Shown here: one piece after another, positions 63,747 through 64,000 of the stretch
How positions within the stretch are numbered: position 1 is the stretch's first letter
Layout: each line of letters starts with the position of its first letter
DNA from: Streptomyces sp. CB03234
Lineage (GTDB): Bacteria; Actinomycetota; Actinomycetes; Streptomycetales; Streptomycetaceae
NCBI RefSeq assembly: GCF_001905885.1
Contig: NZ_LIYH01000002.1
Location: 62,001 to 126,000 of the forward strand
Length of the DNA stretch: 64,000 bases
Direction: 5' to 3'
Notes under the pieces: model-generated
Told to the model about the DNA's origin: nothing
The model's input: only the letters and a program-made list of their open reading frames with translations
Databases searched by the model: none
Position numbers and translations under genes: made by a program

Positions 63747-64000
63747 ATGGCACCGAACGACAGCGCCGGGCGCCGGAGGACGGCACGGTACGCGGTCCCG
63801 GTCGCGGTGGCGGGGGTGGCGGCGGCGACGATCGGGCTCGTCCCGGCGCTCGCGGCATCCGGGGACCCCGAACTGCCGGAGATCACGGCACAGCAACTGG
63901 TGGAGAAGATCGCCGCGTCGGACGTACAGCACCTGTCCGGCACGGTGAAGGTGACGACCGACCTCGGCCTCCCGCCCCTGGCGGGGCTGGGCGGCGCGGA
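63747..64000 (+). CDS. Secreted LolA/RseB-like protein, N-terminal part
   Basis: The first 84 codons are visible and the gene runs out of the window. A basic start and hydrophobic segment (RYAVPVAVAGVAAATIGLVP) act as signal or anchor, followed by ELPEITAQQLVEKIAASDVQ and HLSGTVKVTTDLGLP, the pattern of LolA-fold (outer-membrane lipoprotein carrier/RseB-like, DUF2092-like) proteins of Gram-positive actinobacteria. ATG 63747 follows GGAGGTAG. It is preceded by a 150-bp gap without features. Confidence 0.7.
   Translation, partial: MAPNDSAGRRRTARYAVPVAVAGVAAATIGLVPALAASGDPELPEITAQQLVEKIAASDVQHLSGTVKVTTDLGLPPLAGLGGA

Overview
The window is a stretch of a Streptomyces-type (high-GC actinomycete) chromosome. 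Evidence: very high GC with strong third-position bias, many GTG starts, 1-8 base start/stop overlaps, leaderless genes with TANNNT -10 boxes placed 6-7 nt before a GTG, actinobacterial families (UdgX, DUF4229, DUF3152, DUF5753, mycothiol-dependent isomerase domain) and a futalosine-type menaquinone pathway. The gene order resembles what I remember of the S. coelicolor SCO4491-SCO4584 interval; that is recollection, not a search.

Layout. 0-5 kb: menaquinone tailoring genes (mqnP, ubiX-type prenyltransferase, Lrp/AsnC regulator, mqnE) with a broken Uma2 gene and a rhomboid protease. 5-9.5 kb: UdgX-type glycosylase, acetyltransferase, a Cys-rich leader peptide before a dicarboxylate symporter, and a secreted subtilase. 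9.7-14.4 kb: a lipid block (TetR, MaoC hydratase, long FabG, acyl-CoA synthetase) around a palindromic operator. 14.4-19.1 kb: accessory islet with an unknown protein, ABM protein, VapBC-like pair, a decayed DUF5753 regulator and a ~1.5 kb gene-free imperfect giant palindrome. 19.1-26.7 kb: small metabolic genes, then secreted lipase, AraC regulator and a second acyl-CoA synthetase. 26.7-38 kb: cold-shock gene, mqnA, lipoprotein esterase, Ser/Thr kinase carrying a small in-frame insertion, mqnC, a decaying sigma-factor/DUF3152 locus, menG, geranylgeranyl reductase. 38-41 kb: GlxA-type regulator divergent from an imine-reductase-like gene, BenE transporter, NlpC/P60 hydrolase. 41.7-57.7 kb: complete nuoA-N operon behind a predicted Rex operator. 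57.8-64 kb: two tandem secreted paralogues, fumarylacetoacetase, a CocE-like hydrolase lacking its nucleophile, a long-chain polyprenyl diphosphate synthase and the start of a secreted LolA/RseB-like protein.

How it fits together. MqnA and MqnE start the pathway and MqnC acts after hypoxanthine removal. The prenyltransferase (MqnP), the UbiX-type enzyme (prenyl-FMN for a UbiD-type decarboxylase expected just outside the window), MenG and the polyprenyl synthase finish menaquinone; the geranylgeranyl-reductase-family enzyme may saturate the side chain. Complex I, the main user of menaquinone, is encoded in the same window and appears to be under redox (Rex) control. The mqnB nucleosidase is not visible here.

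Most notable for follow-up: the giant palindrome with two ~76-nt hairpins (17.5-19.0 kb), the repeat-derived peptide inside a kinase N-lobe, the Cys-rich leaderless leader peptide, the shared TTACTC/GAGTAA operator, the CocE pseudo-enzyme and the duplicated secreted His/Cys proteins.
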